Of a stretch of DNA of 64,000 nt, positions 16,298 to 24,868 are shown piece after piece. Position numbers and translations under genes: made by a program. Position 1 is the first letter of the stretch, and the number at the start of each line of letters is the position of its first letter. Below the pieces are notes generated by a model. It saw only the letters and a list, made by a program, of their open reading frames with translations. It had not been told where the DNA came from and did not search any database. This stretch comes from Streptomyces sp. ERV7 (lineage in GTDB: Bacteria; Actinomycetota; Actinomycetes; Streptomycetales; Streptomycetaceae), in the NCBI RefSeq assembly GCF_001653515.1, contig NZ_LYOY01000040.1:930001-994000 (forward strand). The letters are read 5' to 3'.

Positions 16298-16589
16298 AGC
16301 GACCCCCTGTGCCCCCGTAGCGCTGGTAATGCCCGTGCCAGTCTGCCCTGTCCATGGCATGCGCGTCAGCTACGGGTGACGCTCCGCACAAGGCCTCCGC
16401 ACACTTTCGTTACACCTCACCGGCGCATGTCCACGGGCCCGCCCGGGGGATGGACAGGCGTCACGGGGCGGGGCGTGAGGGGCGAATGGCCGACGAGTGA
16501 TGGGTGAGTGGCCGAGGGGTGACCGGTAACGGGGTGGCGGAGCGGCCGAATCGCGCGGGGCTTTGGCCGAAGCGCGCCCGTACGACTAG

Positions 16590-16604
16590 CTGACGGATCG
16601 TCAG
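16590..16604. promoter_or_regulatory. TetR-type operator, copy 5
   Basis: CTGACGGATCGTCAG, the most symmetric of the set, 23 bases upstream of the amidohydrolase ATG. It extends the regulon 6.5 kb past the TetR gene, beyond the afs locus. The 330-base gap 16298-16626 otherwise contains no gene. Confidence 0.75.
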
Positions 16605-16626
16605 ATCAGGTCTACGGTGAAGAGCC

Positions 16627-17871
16627 ATGGAGACCATGGAGACTGTGGAGACCGTGGAAAGCTTCCCGAGGATCATCTCGGTGGACGACCACACGGTGGA
16701 GCCGCCGCACGTCTGGCAGGCCCGGCTCCCGTCGAAGTACCGGGACTCGGGCCCGCGCATCGTCCGCGCGCCGCTCAAGGAGATGACCTTCCTCGGCGGC
16801 AAGTTCGCGCCGGTCATGGGCGCACAGGGGGACGAGGGCCCGATCGGCGACTGGTGGGTGTACGAGGACCTGCACCGCCCGCTGACCCGCCTGGACACGG
16901 CGGTGGGGTACTCAAGGGACGAGATACGCCTCGAAGTGATCACCTACGAGCAGATGCGGCCGGGCTCGTACAGCGTCCCGGAGCGGCTCGCCGACATGGA
17001 CGTCAACCACGTCCAGTCGGCGCTCTGCTTCCCCACGTTCCCGCGCTTCTGCGGCCAGACGTTCACGGAGGCGCCCGACCGGGAGCTGGGGCTGCTCTCG
17101 GTGCGGGCGTACAACGACTGGATGGTGGAGGAGTGGTGCGGCCCGCAGGCGCGCGGCCGGCTGATCCCGCTGACCCTGATCCCCCTGTGGGACGCGGAGC
17201 TCGCGGCGGCGGAGGTCCGGCGCAACGCGGCGCGGGGCGTACGGGCGGTGGCCTTCTCCGAGATCCCGCCCCATCTGGGCCTGCCCTCCATCCACACCGA
17301 CTACTGGGACCCGTTCCTGGCGGCGTGCGACGAGACGGGCACGGTGATCGCGATGCACATCGGCTCCTCGTCCCGGATGCCGTCGACATCGGCGGACGCG
17401 CCCCCCGCCGTCGGCTCCACGATCACCTTCGCCAACTGCTGCTTCTCGATGGTCGACTGGCTGATGAGCGGCAAGTTCGAACGCTTCCCCGGGCTGCGGG
17501 TGATGTACGCGGAGGGTCAGATCGGCTGGATCCCCTACATCCTGGAGCGCGCGGACGTGGTGTGGGAGGAGAACCGAGGCTGGGGCGGAGTCGCGGACAA
17601 GGTCCACCGCCCCCCGTCCGAACTCTTCGCCGAGCACGTCTACGGCTGCTTCTTCGACGACGCGTTCGGGCTGCGCAACCTGGGGGCGATAGGAGTGGGC
17701 AACGTCCTGTACGAGACGGACTACCCCCACTCCGACTCCACCTGGCCGAAGTCGAAGGAGGTGGGCGAGTCCCAGATGGCCCACCTGCGACCGGATGTGG
17801 TGGAACGGATCGTCCGGGGCAACGCGATTGCCTTGCTGGGGCTGACGGGGGAGGGGCTGTGGGCGGGCTAG
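16627..17871 (+). CDS. Amidohydrolase family (ACMSD-like) metal-dependent hydrolase
   Basis: Intact 414-residue TIM-barrel amidohydrolase of the COG2159/ACMSD type, which includes decarboxylases and C-C hydrolases acting on aromatic or dihydroxylated acids. The N-terminal metal motif is IISVDDHTVEPPHVW (D-x-H variant). A central MHIGSS holds the second-shell His, and the C-terminal YETDYPHSDSTWP holds the catalytic Asp/His stretch. Start ATG 16627 is followed by an unusual MET-x-ETVET repeat, and ATG 16636 is an alternative start. It carries the same operator as the CoA-ester genes, so it probably acts in that pathway, perhaps duplicating the gene whose remnant lies at 2261. Confidence 0.8.
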   Translation: METMETVETVESFPRIISVDDHTVEPPHVWQARLPSKYRDSGPRIVRAPLKEMTFLGGKFAPVMGAQGDEGPIGDWWVYEDLHRPLTRLDTAVGYSRDEIRLEVITYEQMRPGSYSVPERLADMDVNHVQSALCFPTFPRFCGQTFTEAPDRELGLLSVRAYNDWMVEEWCGPQARGRLIPLTLIPLWDAELAAAEVRRNAARGVRAVAFSEIPPHLGLPSIHTDYWDPFLAACDETGTVIAMHIGSSSRMPSTSADAPPAVGSTITFANCCFSMVDWLMSGKFERFPGLRVMYAEGQIGWIPYILERADVVWEENRGWGGVADKVHRPPSELFAEHVYGCFFDDAFGLRNLGAIGVGNVLYETDYPHSDSTWPKSKEVGESQMAHLRPDVVERIVRGNAIALLGLTGEGLWAG

Positions 17872-17925
17872 CGGACCGCCGCGCCCCTCTCTGGCCCGGA
17901 CTTCACCTGCGGCCCGGTGGGGGCT

Positions 17926-18176
17926 GGTCGCGCAGTTCCCCGCGCCCCTGAGGGGGATGCTCGGCTCGGGCCCGAGTGGGCTCCCTGGGAAGCGACTTCA
18001 CCTGCGACCCTGTGCGGGCTGATCGCGCAGTTCCCCGCGCCCCGAAAAGCCTGTGGATCTGCGGACCGCGCTGGGTTGCTCGCGCAGTTCCCCGCGCCCT
18101 GAAAGCCTGTGGCTGAGCTGGGTTCTCCGGCTGCGGCCGACTGCCCAAGGGGCGCGGGGAACTGCGCGAGCAACCC
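17926..18176. repeat. Array of four GC-rich intergenic repeats, one inverted
   Basis: The 620-base gap 17872-18492 contains direct copies of the GNTCGCGCAGTTCCCCGCGC element at 17926-17950, 18021-18043 and 18073-18100, and an inverted copy at 18148-18176. Copies three and four are perfect complements over about 27 bases and could form a very stable hairpin with a 47-base loop. Downstream, GGGGGCGTGGCCCCC (about 18233) forms another hairpin. No gene is visible in the gap. The elements match those at 501-584 and 5899-5926. Confidence 0.75.
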
Positions 18177-18492
18177 GGTACGGTCCGCAGGTGAATCGGT
18201 GGTTTGGGGGCGTAGCCCTGTGAGCGGGGTCCGGGGGCGTGGCCCCCACCCACCCCCGGAGGGTTCAGGGAAGCCCCGATGCTCGTAAGTAAGTGTTCTG
18301 AAGGGTAGTGCCTGGTCAGGACACAAGGAAGCCCCGCCCGGCACTGTGGGCGAACAGGACTAGTCCCTGTCTGATCTAGGGGCTAACGAGCGGAACGACG
18401 CTTCCACGACGGGCAGCACCCCGTCACTACCCTGCACGGGGGTAGCGCCGTCTCATCTGGCGCGCTCAGATGGGCTATGGACATTCAGGGCG

Positions 18493-18756
18493 GTGTACTA
18501 CGAGGACGCACATGGGCGAAGCGACTTTCGTTGCCGTTTGCGGTGCTTGGCACAGTCGCACTTGCGCGGCCAGTACCCGCCGGGCTTCCAGCTTTCCGAG
18601 GTGCGCCTAGCGGACGAGTTCGGCGTGAACCGGGACACGCTGCGGAAGTCGACCAGGGCGCTCCGGGAAGCGGGCTGGATCACGACCACGCCGAGCATGG
18701 GTTCTTTCGTCGCTGAGTCCCTGCCCGCCGAGGACGAGCACCAGAGGAACGAGTAG
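18493..18756 (+). CDS. GntR-like winged-helix protein (87 aa)
   Basis: A short protein with a single GntR-type winged helix: YPPGFQLSEVRLADEFGVNR, DTLRKSTRALREAGWI and TTTPSMGSFVAE (turn-helix and wing), followed by an acidic tail. No effector domain. The first ~30 residues (YYEDAHGRSDFRC...) are Arg-rich and only weakly like the GntR start, so the N-terminus may be mutated. GTG 18493 lacks a clear ribosome site. Base use is less GC-biased than neighbours, as is true for the next two genes, suggesting an acquired cassette. It is convergent with the kinase-like gene and may regulate it. Confidence 0.65.
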   Translation: MYYEDAHGRSDFRCRLRCLAQSHLRGQYPPGFQLSEVRLADEFGVNRDTLRKSTRALREAGWITTTPSMGSFVAESLPAEDEHQRNE

Positions 18757-18825
18757 CCCCGCCCGTCCCCAGATAAGGAATGCCGGGGCGAACGGGGCTG
18801 GTCGCGGGGGCATGGTTCCGACTTC

Positions 18826-19659
18826 CTACGCTGCTGCTTGCTCCAGGGCCTTGCAGACGTCCTGAATCGTGGGGCGGTCCTGGGCGTGGTAGCTCAACAT
18901 GTCGGTGATGAGCGCTCCGAGTGAGCCAGCGACGTTCACAGGGCGGTGCCTGCCATTGACGATCGCTTGCCGTTGCACTGGCCGCGACGCGTCGTCCGGG
19001 TACTCGACGTGCCGCCATCCTGTCGCCGCCATGAACAAAGTTGCCCCCAGCGCGTACACGTCCGCTTCTCGCGTCGGGACCGCCGAGCCGTCTTCCAGTA
19101 CACGGCGGGAAATCTCGGGGCTCTCGTAGTGGACGAGACACCCTCGGTACGCGAAGTCGAACTGCTCGGGGATCTCGGCCCCGCGGGCTAGGGCAAGATC
19201 AATGAGGGCTGCCCTCGCCGGCTCGTCCCTTACGAGGAAATGGGCGGGCTGCACGTCACCGTGGACATAGCCCCGCTCGTGCAGCTCGGCGAGGGCGCGC
19301 GCACAGGCCAGAGCGTCAGGCAGGGGCGGACGGGACGCGCCGTCTCGGGTCCTGTGGGGTTCCCAAAGGTGTTGCAGGTCCGTGCCCGCGTGCCATGGCT
19401 GAACGTTCCAAGTGCCGTGGTCCCACTGGCCATACGTCACCGCGGCTGCGCCCAGGGCTTGTAGGATGACGCCTTCGCGGGCGGGCGCCAATGCCGTCCA
19501 CGCGTGCGTCTTGCTCGCATAGCCCAGCTTGATCACGACGCGACCCATGGGCGTCTCTACGTCCCACACCGTTGAGCCGCGCCGGTTCAGTACGAGACGC
19601 TGAGATGTAGGTGTCACGGGGATGTGGTCAGGGATTTCGAATGGACCGCTTCCGGTCAT
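18826..19659 (-). CDS. Protein-kinase-like protein (277 aa), atypical
   Basis: A soluble single-domain kinase-fold protein. Readable: beta-3 lysine in GRVVIKLGYA, catalytic loop YVHGDVQPAHFLV (HGD replaces HRD, and the usual Asn is His), metal loop LIDLALARG (DLA replaces DFG), HYESPEISRR in place of APE, and the F-helix region ADVYALGATLFMAATGW. Both catalytic aspartates and the lysine remain, so it may be active on a small or peptide substrate; the Asn change argues for altered metal binding or a pseudokinase. ATG 19659 has AGAGGA upstream. It follows the His/Asp-tailed gene by 65 bases on the same strand, so they are probably co-transcribed. Confidence 0.7.
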   Translation of the reverse strand: MTGSGPFEIPDHIPVTPTSQRLVLNRRGSTVWDVETPMGRVVIKLGYASKTHAWTALAPAREGVILQALGAAAVTYGQWDHGTWNVQPWHAGTDLQHLWEPHRTRDGASRPPLPDALACARALAELHERGYVHGDVQPAHFLVRDEPARAALIDLALARGAEIPEQFDFAYRGCLVHYESPEISRRVLEDGSAVPTREADVYALGATLFMAATGWRHVEYPDDASRPVQRQAIVNGRHRPVNVAGSLGALITDMLSYHAQDRPTIQDVCKALEQAAA

Positions 19660-19724
19660 CGACTTGTCCTCTCAATGGCAGGGGCCGACCCCTGGGAGAG
19701 GTCGGCCCCTCAGCTCAGGCGAGA

Positions 19725-20276
19725 CTAGTGGCCGTGGTGGTAGTCGCGCCCGTCGTCACTGTCGCCTGTCGACGGGTTACCCCCTCCGCTGTCGCTGTCG
19801 TCGCCGCTGTCGCCGTTGTCGTCACCGTTACCGCCTGCACTCCCGTACGGTCGACCACAGTCCGAGTCGCACTGTGCGGCGCTCTTGCCGTTCACGGCCC
19901 ACAGCTCATCCAGGACCATGAACCCGGCGGCTTTCATGGCGTGCGTGGACCTGGTGACGGCTTCCAGAGTTCGGCCACCGCCCCCGGGGCGCGGGTTATG
20001 GTGCAGGAACCGCCCCGCGTGCTGCCCGCAGAACGCGGCGTAATCCTCGGTGTGCAGCATGAACGCGTGTAACGCGTGGTCCACGTCGTCACTCGGCACC
20101 ATGGGGACGCTCGCCGTTGCTGCGGTCGCGACGAATGCGAGTGCCTGGTCCGTCTGCCGCTCGGCCCGTTCCTGGTCTTGACCGAAGTGGGTCACGGTGA
20201 ACTGCACGATGCTTCGGAACAGTTCGTCGCTGACGAGCCCGCGGCCCGTCTTCAGATCGGTCTCTACTGCTGTCAT
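19725..20276 (-). CDS. Glycine-rich-domain-like protein with Asp/Gly/Ser and His tail
   Basis: A 183-residue protein in two parts. Residues 1-125 are a helical domain with DHALHAFMLHTEDYAAFCGQ and AGRFLHHNP, resembling the 'glycine-rich domain-containing' family (W-H-x-F-x-L-H-T-x-x-Y-x-x-F-C ... F-x-H-H-x-P), with His and Cys residues that could bind metal. Residues 135-183 are low complexity: CDSDCGRPYG, then a run of G/D/S/N and the end DGRDYHHGH. The tail looks like either a metal- or calcium-binding appendage or a substrate region for the adjacent kinase-like enzyme. ATG 20276 has GGAGG nine bases upstream. Function unknown. Confidence 0.65.
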   Translation of the reverse strand: MTAVETDLKTGRGLVSDELFRSIVQFTVTHFGQDQERAERQTDQALAFVATAATASVPMVPSDDVDHALHAFMLHTEDYAAFCGQHAGRFLHHNPRPGGGGRTLEAVTRSTHAMKAAGFMVLDELWAVNGKSAAQCDSDCGRPYGSAGGNGDDNGDSGDDSDSGGGNPSTGDSDDGRDYHHGH

Positions 20277-20459
20277 GGTGCGGTACCTCCTCGTTGGAGT
20301 GGTGCACTGCACTTGCCGTCCGCCCTGGTGCACTCGACCAAAAGCGATCACTAGGGCGGAGTCTGGGGTTACGGCAGGGCCCCGGCTTCCGGAGCCTTTG
20401 GGCGGCCGGGGCCCCTCCCCCATCTGCCCCCCACACATCCGGCAAGGAGATCCACCGTC

Positions 20460-22586
20460 ATGGCCCGACCACTCCACACCCACCGCATCCGCACCCGGGC
20501 GGGCGGCGCCGCCGGGGCGGCCGTCGCGGCCCTGGCGGCGCTCCTGTCGCTGACCGGCGCCTCACCGGCCGCCGCCGACGCCCCCACCGTCCCGGACGGG
20601 GCGATCGCCACGTACAACACCGTCACCCCGATCAGCACCAACGGCCTGGGCCTTCAGAACGACGGCGGCCGTGAGCACGGGCGCGTCGCCGCCTTCGAGT
20701 CCGCCCACCCCGCGCTCCAGCGGGTCAGGACGGCCGACATGCTCGCCACCACCTCCGACACCACCGCGGGCCGCCCGCTGTGCCACACCTCCCCCATCAC
20801 CGGAGCCGAGGGCTTCTGCTGGTCCCCCGAGGACGACGCCACCGGCTCCTGGATCCCGCAGGGGCTGACCGGGTCCGGTGAATCCCCCCAGTCCCAGGCG
20901 CTGGTCAACGGCCGCAAGGTCCTGATCGCCAGTTGGTACGGCCCCGACGGGACCGAGCGGATCACGTTCGCCGACGTCACCGACCCGGCCCATGTCACCT
21001 ACCGGCACGTCCAGTTGGTGTCTCTCAACGACGACGGCGGCGACTTCGTCCCCCTCACCCACGCCCATGCGCACGGCGTCGTCTGGGCCGGCAGCAGGCT
21101 GTACGTCGCCGGCAACGGCAGCAGCCTCGACGTCTTCGACCTCAACGACCTGTGGAAGATGGACGTCACCTCCGACACGGCCGTCGGCATGGACGGCGCG
21201 GGCAAGGCCCACGGCAACGGCCACCCCTACGTCCTGCCGCGCCAGGGCGTCTACACCTACACCGGGGCGGGCGAGGGCTGCGCCGCCTATGCCGGGCTGC
21301 CCCAGCGTCCCTGCATCACCTCCGCCTCCCTCGACCTGAGCGGCTCCCAGCCCGCCCTGGTGACCGCCGAGGGCGATCCCTACAAGGTGGAAGGCGACTT
21401 CGGCAGGGCCACCGCGCCCGTCGTGCGCTGGCCCATCGACCCCGTCTCGGGCGTCCTCAAGGCCGACGCCTCGGGCCGGGTGGCCGCCGCGGAGGCCTTC
21501 GCCTCTCCCATGGGCGGCGCCCAGGGCATCGCCATGAACAAGGGCCGTTTCACGATCTCGGGCCCCTGCCCGGAGTTCGTCCCCGCCGAGCACCAGGAAA
21601 AGGATCACGTCCACAACTTCGAGAACTGCCTCTACCACGCCAGGCCCGGCGAGCCGGTGCGGCTGATCACCCGGGCCCCGGTCAACCTGGAGAACCTCTC
21701 CTACTGGCCCGGCTCCGACCAGCTCTGGATGCTCAACGAGGTCCCCGGCGGCCGCGTCGTCGAGCACACGCCCTGGCCCGGCGAACCCGCCCGTACGGGC
21801 ATGACCGAGCTGACAGCGGCCGACTTCACCGGTGACGGCGCCGAGGACGTCGTCGGCGTCGAGACGACCACCGGCAAGCTCTGGCTCTACCCGGGCACCG
21901 GCCGCGGCACGCTCGGCGACCGCGTCCAGATCGGCTCGGGCTGGGGCGCCATGAGCAAGCTCGCCGCGGCCGACTTCACCGGCGACGGCAAGGCCGATCT
22001 GGTCACCGTGGAGGCCGCCACCGGCGACCTCCACGTCTACCGGGGCACCGGCAGGGCGAGCGGCATGACCACGCTCGGCGACCGCGTCCGTATCGGCACC
22101 GGCTGGAACACCATGCGCGAACTCACCGCCCTGGACCTCACCGGGGACGGCCGGCCCGACCTCGCCGCCGTCGACGTCGACGGCACCCTGTGGGCGTATC
22201 CGGGCAGCGGCGGCGCCGGGATGAACACCCTCGGCAGCCGCGCCCGGATCGGTTCGGGCTGGGACGGCATGACCGAGCTCACCAGCCCCGGCGACCTCAA
22301 CACTGACGGGGCCGCCGACCTGATGGCCGTGGACCGCACCGGAGGACTGTGGAGCTACCCGGGTACGGGCCGGCTCGACGGCACCGCCACCCTCGGCGAC
22401 CGTACCCGGGCGGGCACCGGCTGGAACACCATGCGCGGGCTCGTCGGCGCGGACTTCAACGGCGACGGCAAGGGCGACCTCGCGGCCGTGGAGGCCCCCT
22501 CCGGCTCCACCGGCGGCTTCTACCTCTACCCCGGCACGGGCGGCTCGGCCCTGGGCGACCGCACCCGGATCGGCACCGGTTGGTGA
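20460..22586 (+). CDS. Secreted VCBS/FG-GAP repeat protein (708 aa)
   Basis: Starts with a 40-residue Sec-type signal (Arg-rich start, Ala/Leu core, cleavage near GASPAAADA). Residues ~45-440 form a beta-propeller-like region with H-A-H-A-H-G and C-x-x-Y motifs, typical of Streptomyces secreted proteins of unknown role. Residues ~445-708 hold five FG-GAP/VCBS repeats of about 50 residues, each with an acidic D-F/L-T-G-D-G or D-F-N-G-D-G calcium loop, an L-W-x-Y-P-G-T/S-G strand and L-G-D-R-x-x-I-G-x-G-W. These modules usually mediate binding or stability outside the cell. ATG 20460; it is followed at 22601 by a clear terminator. Divergent from the His/Asp-tail gene. Confidence 0.8.
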   Translation: MARPLHTHRIRTRAGGAAGAAVAALAALLSLTGASPAAADAPTVPDGAIATYNTVTPISTNGLGLQNDGGREHGRVAAFESAHPALQRVRTADMLATTSDTTAGRPLCHTSPITGAEGFCWSPEDDATGSWIPQGLTGSGESPQSQALVNGRKVLIASWYGPDGTERITFADVTDPAHVTYRHVQLVSLNDDGGDFVPLTHAHAHGVVWAGSRLYVAGNGSSLDVFDLNDLWKMDVTSDTAVGMDGAGKAHGNGHPYVLPRQGVYTYTGAGEGCAAYAGLPQRPCITSASLDLSGSQPALVTAEGDPYKVEGDFGRATAPVVRWPIDPVSGVLKADASGRVAAAEAFASPMGGAQGIAMNKGRFTISGPCPEFVPAEHQEKDHVHNFENCLYHARPGEPVRLITRAPVNLENLSYWPGSDQLWMLNEVPGGRVVEHTPWPGEPARTGMTELTAADFTGDGAEDVVGVETTTGKLWLYPGTGRGTLGDRVQIGSGWGAMSKLAAADFTGDGKADLVTVEAATGDLHVYRGTGRASGMTTLGDRVRIGTGWNTMRELTALDLTGDGRPDLAAVDVDGTLWAYPGSGGAGMNTLGSRARIGSGWDGMTELTSPGDLNTDGAADLMAVDRTGGLWSYPGTGRLDGTATLGDRTRAGTGWNTMRGLVGADFNGDGKGDLAAVEAPSGSTGGFYLYPGTGGSALGDRTRIGTGW

Positions 22587-22600
22587 CTCCTGGCTCCACC

Positions 22601-22628
22601 GTGTGCCCGGCCTCCGCGCCGGGCACAC
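22601..22628 (+). terminator. Hairpin terminator
   Basis: GTGTGCCCGG and CCGGGCACAC, a perfect 10-bp stem with an eight-base loop, between the VCBS gene and the convergent response regulator. It may serve both strands. Confidence 0.8.
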
Positions 22629-22689
22629 GGCTTGTCCCACGACCCGGCGCGACCCGCGCAGGCTTCAGGCCCACCCGCACCGCCGAGCG

Positions 22690-23388
22690 CTAGCCCGGCC
22701 GCCCCACCTCGACCACTCCCGTCTCGTACGCCGCGATCACGGCCTGGGCCCGGTCGCGGACGCCGAGTTTGCCGAAGAGGCCGGTGATGTGGTTCTTGAC
22801 GGTGGAGCCGCTGACGCTCATCGCCTCGGCGATCTCCGCGTTGTCGAGGCCCGTGGCCATCAGCCGCCACACCTCCGCCTCGCGCGGTGTCAGACCGTCC
22901 ACCCGCGCGAGCGGCGGTCCGGGGCGCTCGGGGGCCCGTACGTACGTGGAGATCAGTCGGGTCATCAGTCGCGGCGCGACGGCCGCCTCGCCCGTGTGCA
23001 CCACCCGTACCGCCGCCACCAGTTCCTCCGGCGAGATGTCCTTCGGCAGGAACCCGAAGGCACCGGCGCGCAGCGCGGCCACCACGTACTCGTCCATGTC
23101 GAAGGTGCTCAGCGCCAGCACCCGGCAGCCGGGCAGCTCCCGCGCGAGGCGGCCGGTCGCGGCGACGCCGTCGAGCACCGGCATGCGGATGTCCATCACC
23201 ACGACGTCGGGGCGCAGCCGGTGCGCGAGCGCCACCGCTTCCTCGCCGTCCGCCGCCTCGCCCACCACCTCGAAGGCCGGGTCGGGCGTGAGGATCAGCG
23301 CGAGTCCACGCCGTACGAGCGGCTGGTCGTCCGCGATCAGCACCCTGATCGGCTGCGGTTCCCTCACGTCGTCCGTCGTCCCGTTCAT
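22690..23388 (-). CDS. LuxR/NarL-family response regulator
   Basis: A 232-residue two-domain regulator. Receiver domain residues 15-130 contain the acidic pair in IADDQ, the phospho-acceptor aspartate in VVVMDIRMPVLDG, the Thr/Ser switch LALSTFD and the Lys in LPKDI. The C-terminal LuxR HTH is TPREAEVWRLMATGLDNAEI then AEAMSVSGSTVKNHITGLFG. Its ATG overlaps the stop of the upstream kinase (ATGA), so kinase and regulator are translated together. It probably controls the divergent MMPL exporter gene. Confidence 0.9.
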   Translation of the reverse strand: MNGTTDDVREPQPIRVLIADDQPLVRRGLALILTPDPAFEVVGEAADGEEAVALAHRLRPDVVVMDIRMPVLDGVAATGRLARELPGCRVLALSTFDMDEYVVAALRAGAFGFLPKDISPEELVAAVRVVHTGEAAVAPRLMTRLISTYVRAPERPGPPLARVDGLTPREAEVWRLMATGLDNAEIAEAMSVSGSTVKNHITGLFGKLGVRDRAQAVIAAYETGVVEVGRPG

Positions 23389-24575
23389 CGCAGCGCCCCC
23401 TCGTCAGCCGTCAGCGGCAGCCGGGCCGTCACCCGGAATCCCGCCTCTTCCAGGAAACCGGCCTCGAACGTCCCGCCGTGCAGCGCGGCCCGCTCCCGCA
23501 TCCCCACCAGTCCGTAGCCGGAACCCGTTGCGCCGGCCGCTCGTGCGAGTCCCGCGTCGGCGCCCGCCCCGTCGTCCGACACCTCCACCACCACGCCGTC
23601 CGGTTCGTAGGCCAGCCGCACCCGGGCCCGTGCCTCGCCCGCGTACTTGCGCGCGTTGGTCAGCGACTCCTGCACGATCCGGAAGACGGTCAGGCCCACG
23701 CTCGGCGGCAGCGGACGCTCGCTGCCGCGTATGTCGAGGGCGGTGGGAAGCCCGGCCCGGCACGACTCGGCGACGATCCGCTCCAGGTCGGCGATGCCGG
23801 GCTGCGGGGCGGTCGGCTCGTCCTCGGCCTCGTCGCCGGCCCGCAGTACGTCCAGGAGTTGGCGCATCTCGCGCAGCGCCATGCGCCCGGAGCCCTCCAG
23901 TTCGACCAGTGCCTCCCTGGCCACCTCCGGATCACGGGCGAGGTTGGCCCGGGCGCCCCCGGCCATCAGCTGCATGGTGGTGATGTGGTGCGCCACGATG
24001 TCGTGCAACTCGCGTGCGATCCGGCGCCGTTCGGCCGCCACGGCCCGGTCCGCGAGCAGTCGGCGGTTGGCCGCGATGTCGCGCTGCCAGCGGTTCATCA
24101 CGGCCGCCGCGATGACCACGATCACCGCGGCGAGTATGTTGCCCGCCACTTCCATCAGTGAGAGCCGCGGCCACTTCGTCCAGTCGATCAGAGCCGCGAC
24201 CGCGCACGCCGCCGACGCCGCCGCCACGGGCGCGCTCCTGAGCCGTACGACGGTGTAGAGCGCGACCACGGCGGCGGCGCCGAAGTGCTGGGGCGTCGGC
24301 ACGGTGAGCGTCAGACCTATGCCCAGCAGGAGCACGGCCGCGAGCCCGAGCACCGGTGCGCGCCGCCGCACCAGCAGCGGCAGCGCGGCCGCCACCACCA
24401 GCACGCATCCGGCCACCGGCACCTCGCCCTGCTCCGCCTGGCTGGCGAAGGAGAAACTGATCAGGTCCATGACCCCGGCGCCGATCGCGACCAGGCCGTC
24501 GTTGCGCGTCCAGGGCACCGCGTCGCCGCTCTGCGGTGTTTGTGGGGCCCGAGGCTCGGGGCTCGTGGTCACCAT
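23385..24575 (-). CDS. Sensor histidine kinase (HisKA_3 type)
   Basis: About 396 residues from ATG 24575, which has CAGGA upstream; the frame extends further to 24866 but that part is low complexity and lacks a ribosome site. N-terminal half has about five membrane helices (e.g. VPVAGCVLVVAAALPLLV) with little extracellular loop. The dimerisation motif ERRRIARELHDIVAHHITTM carries the phospho-His. HATPase_c shows the N-box FRIVQESLTNARKYAG and G-boxes VEVSDDGAGAD and GYGLVGMRERA. It resembles the DUF1707/NarX-like kinases that sense membrane or cell-envelope stress; signal unknown. Confidence 0.88.
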   Translation of the reverse strand: MVTTSPEPRAPQTPQSGDAVPWTRNDGLVAIGAGVMDLISFSFASQAEQGEVPVAGCVLVVAAALPLLVRRRAPVLGLAAVLLLGIGLTLTVPTPQHFGAAAVVALYTVVRLRSAPVAAASAACAVAALIDWTKWPRLSLMEVAGNILAAVIVVIAAAVMNRWQRDIAANRRLLADRAVAAERRRIARELHDIVAHHITTMQLMAGGARANLARDPEVAREALVELEGSGRMALREMRQLLDVLRAGDEAEDEPTAPQPGIADLERIVAESCRAGLPTALDIRGSERPLPPSVGLTVFRIVQESLTNARKYAGEARARVRLAYEPDGVVVEVSDDGAGADAGLARAAGATGSGYGLVGMRERAALHGGTFEAGFLEEAGFRVTARLPLTADEGALR

Positions 24576-24868
24576 GACGGTCCTGACTCTGTGAGTAGCG
24601 GCTACGGCCGCCGACAGTGCGTCACGACCCCTTTTCCATGATCCCAGTCTCGCACCGGGGACCGGCCCTGCCCCGGGCCCTCGGTCCGATCCCGCTCTGG
24701 GAGCACGGTCCCAGTCGCCGCCCGCGCCCACCCCGGGCTCCCAGGGCGCTTCTCCTCCCGTGCTCGGACGACTGCACCCCGACGCGCTGATGTGCTGGTC
24801 AACGGCACCGAAAGGGGCCGCAATCCATCCATCGGCCGCACCCCATCCCGCCCCCTCGGAGGACAACA

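Noticed and set aside
13005..16391. Very long Arg-rich minus-strand frame overlapping afsR
   Set aside because: Composition (Arg/Gly/Ala) and lack of motifs mark it as the out-of-frame shadow of afsR, whose own frame shows all expected domains.
17872..20460. Integrative element or prophage at the accessory cassette
   Set aside because: No integrase, excisionase, tRNA-derived attachment site or replication gene is present; only a GntR-like protein, which alone is not evidence for mobility.
23385..24866. Extended N-terminus of the histidine kinase
   Set aside because: The extra ~97 codons are low-complexity, have no ribosome site and overlap the divergent promoter region; the start at 24575 fits the membrane domain.
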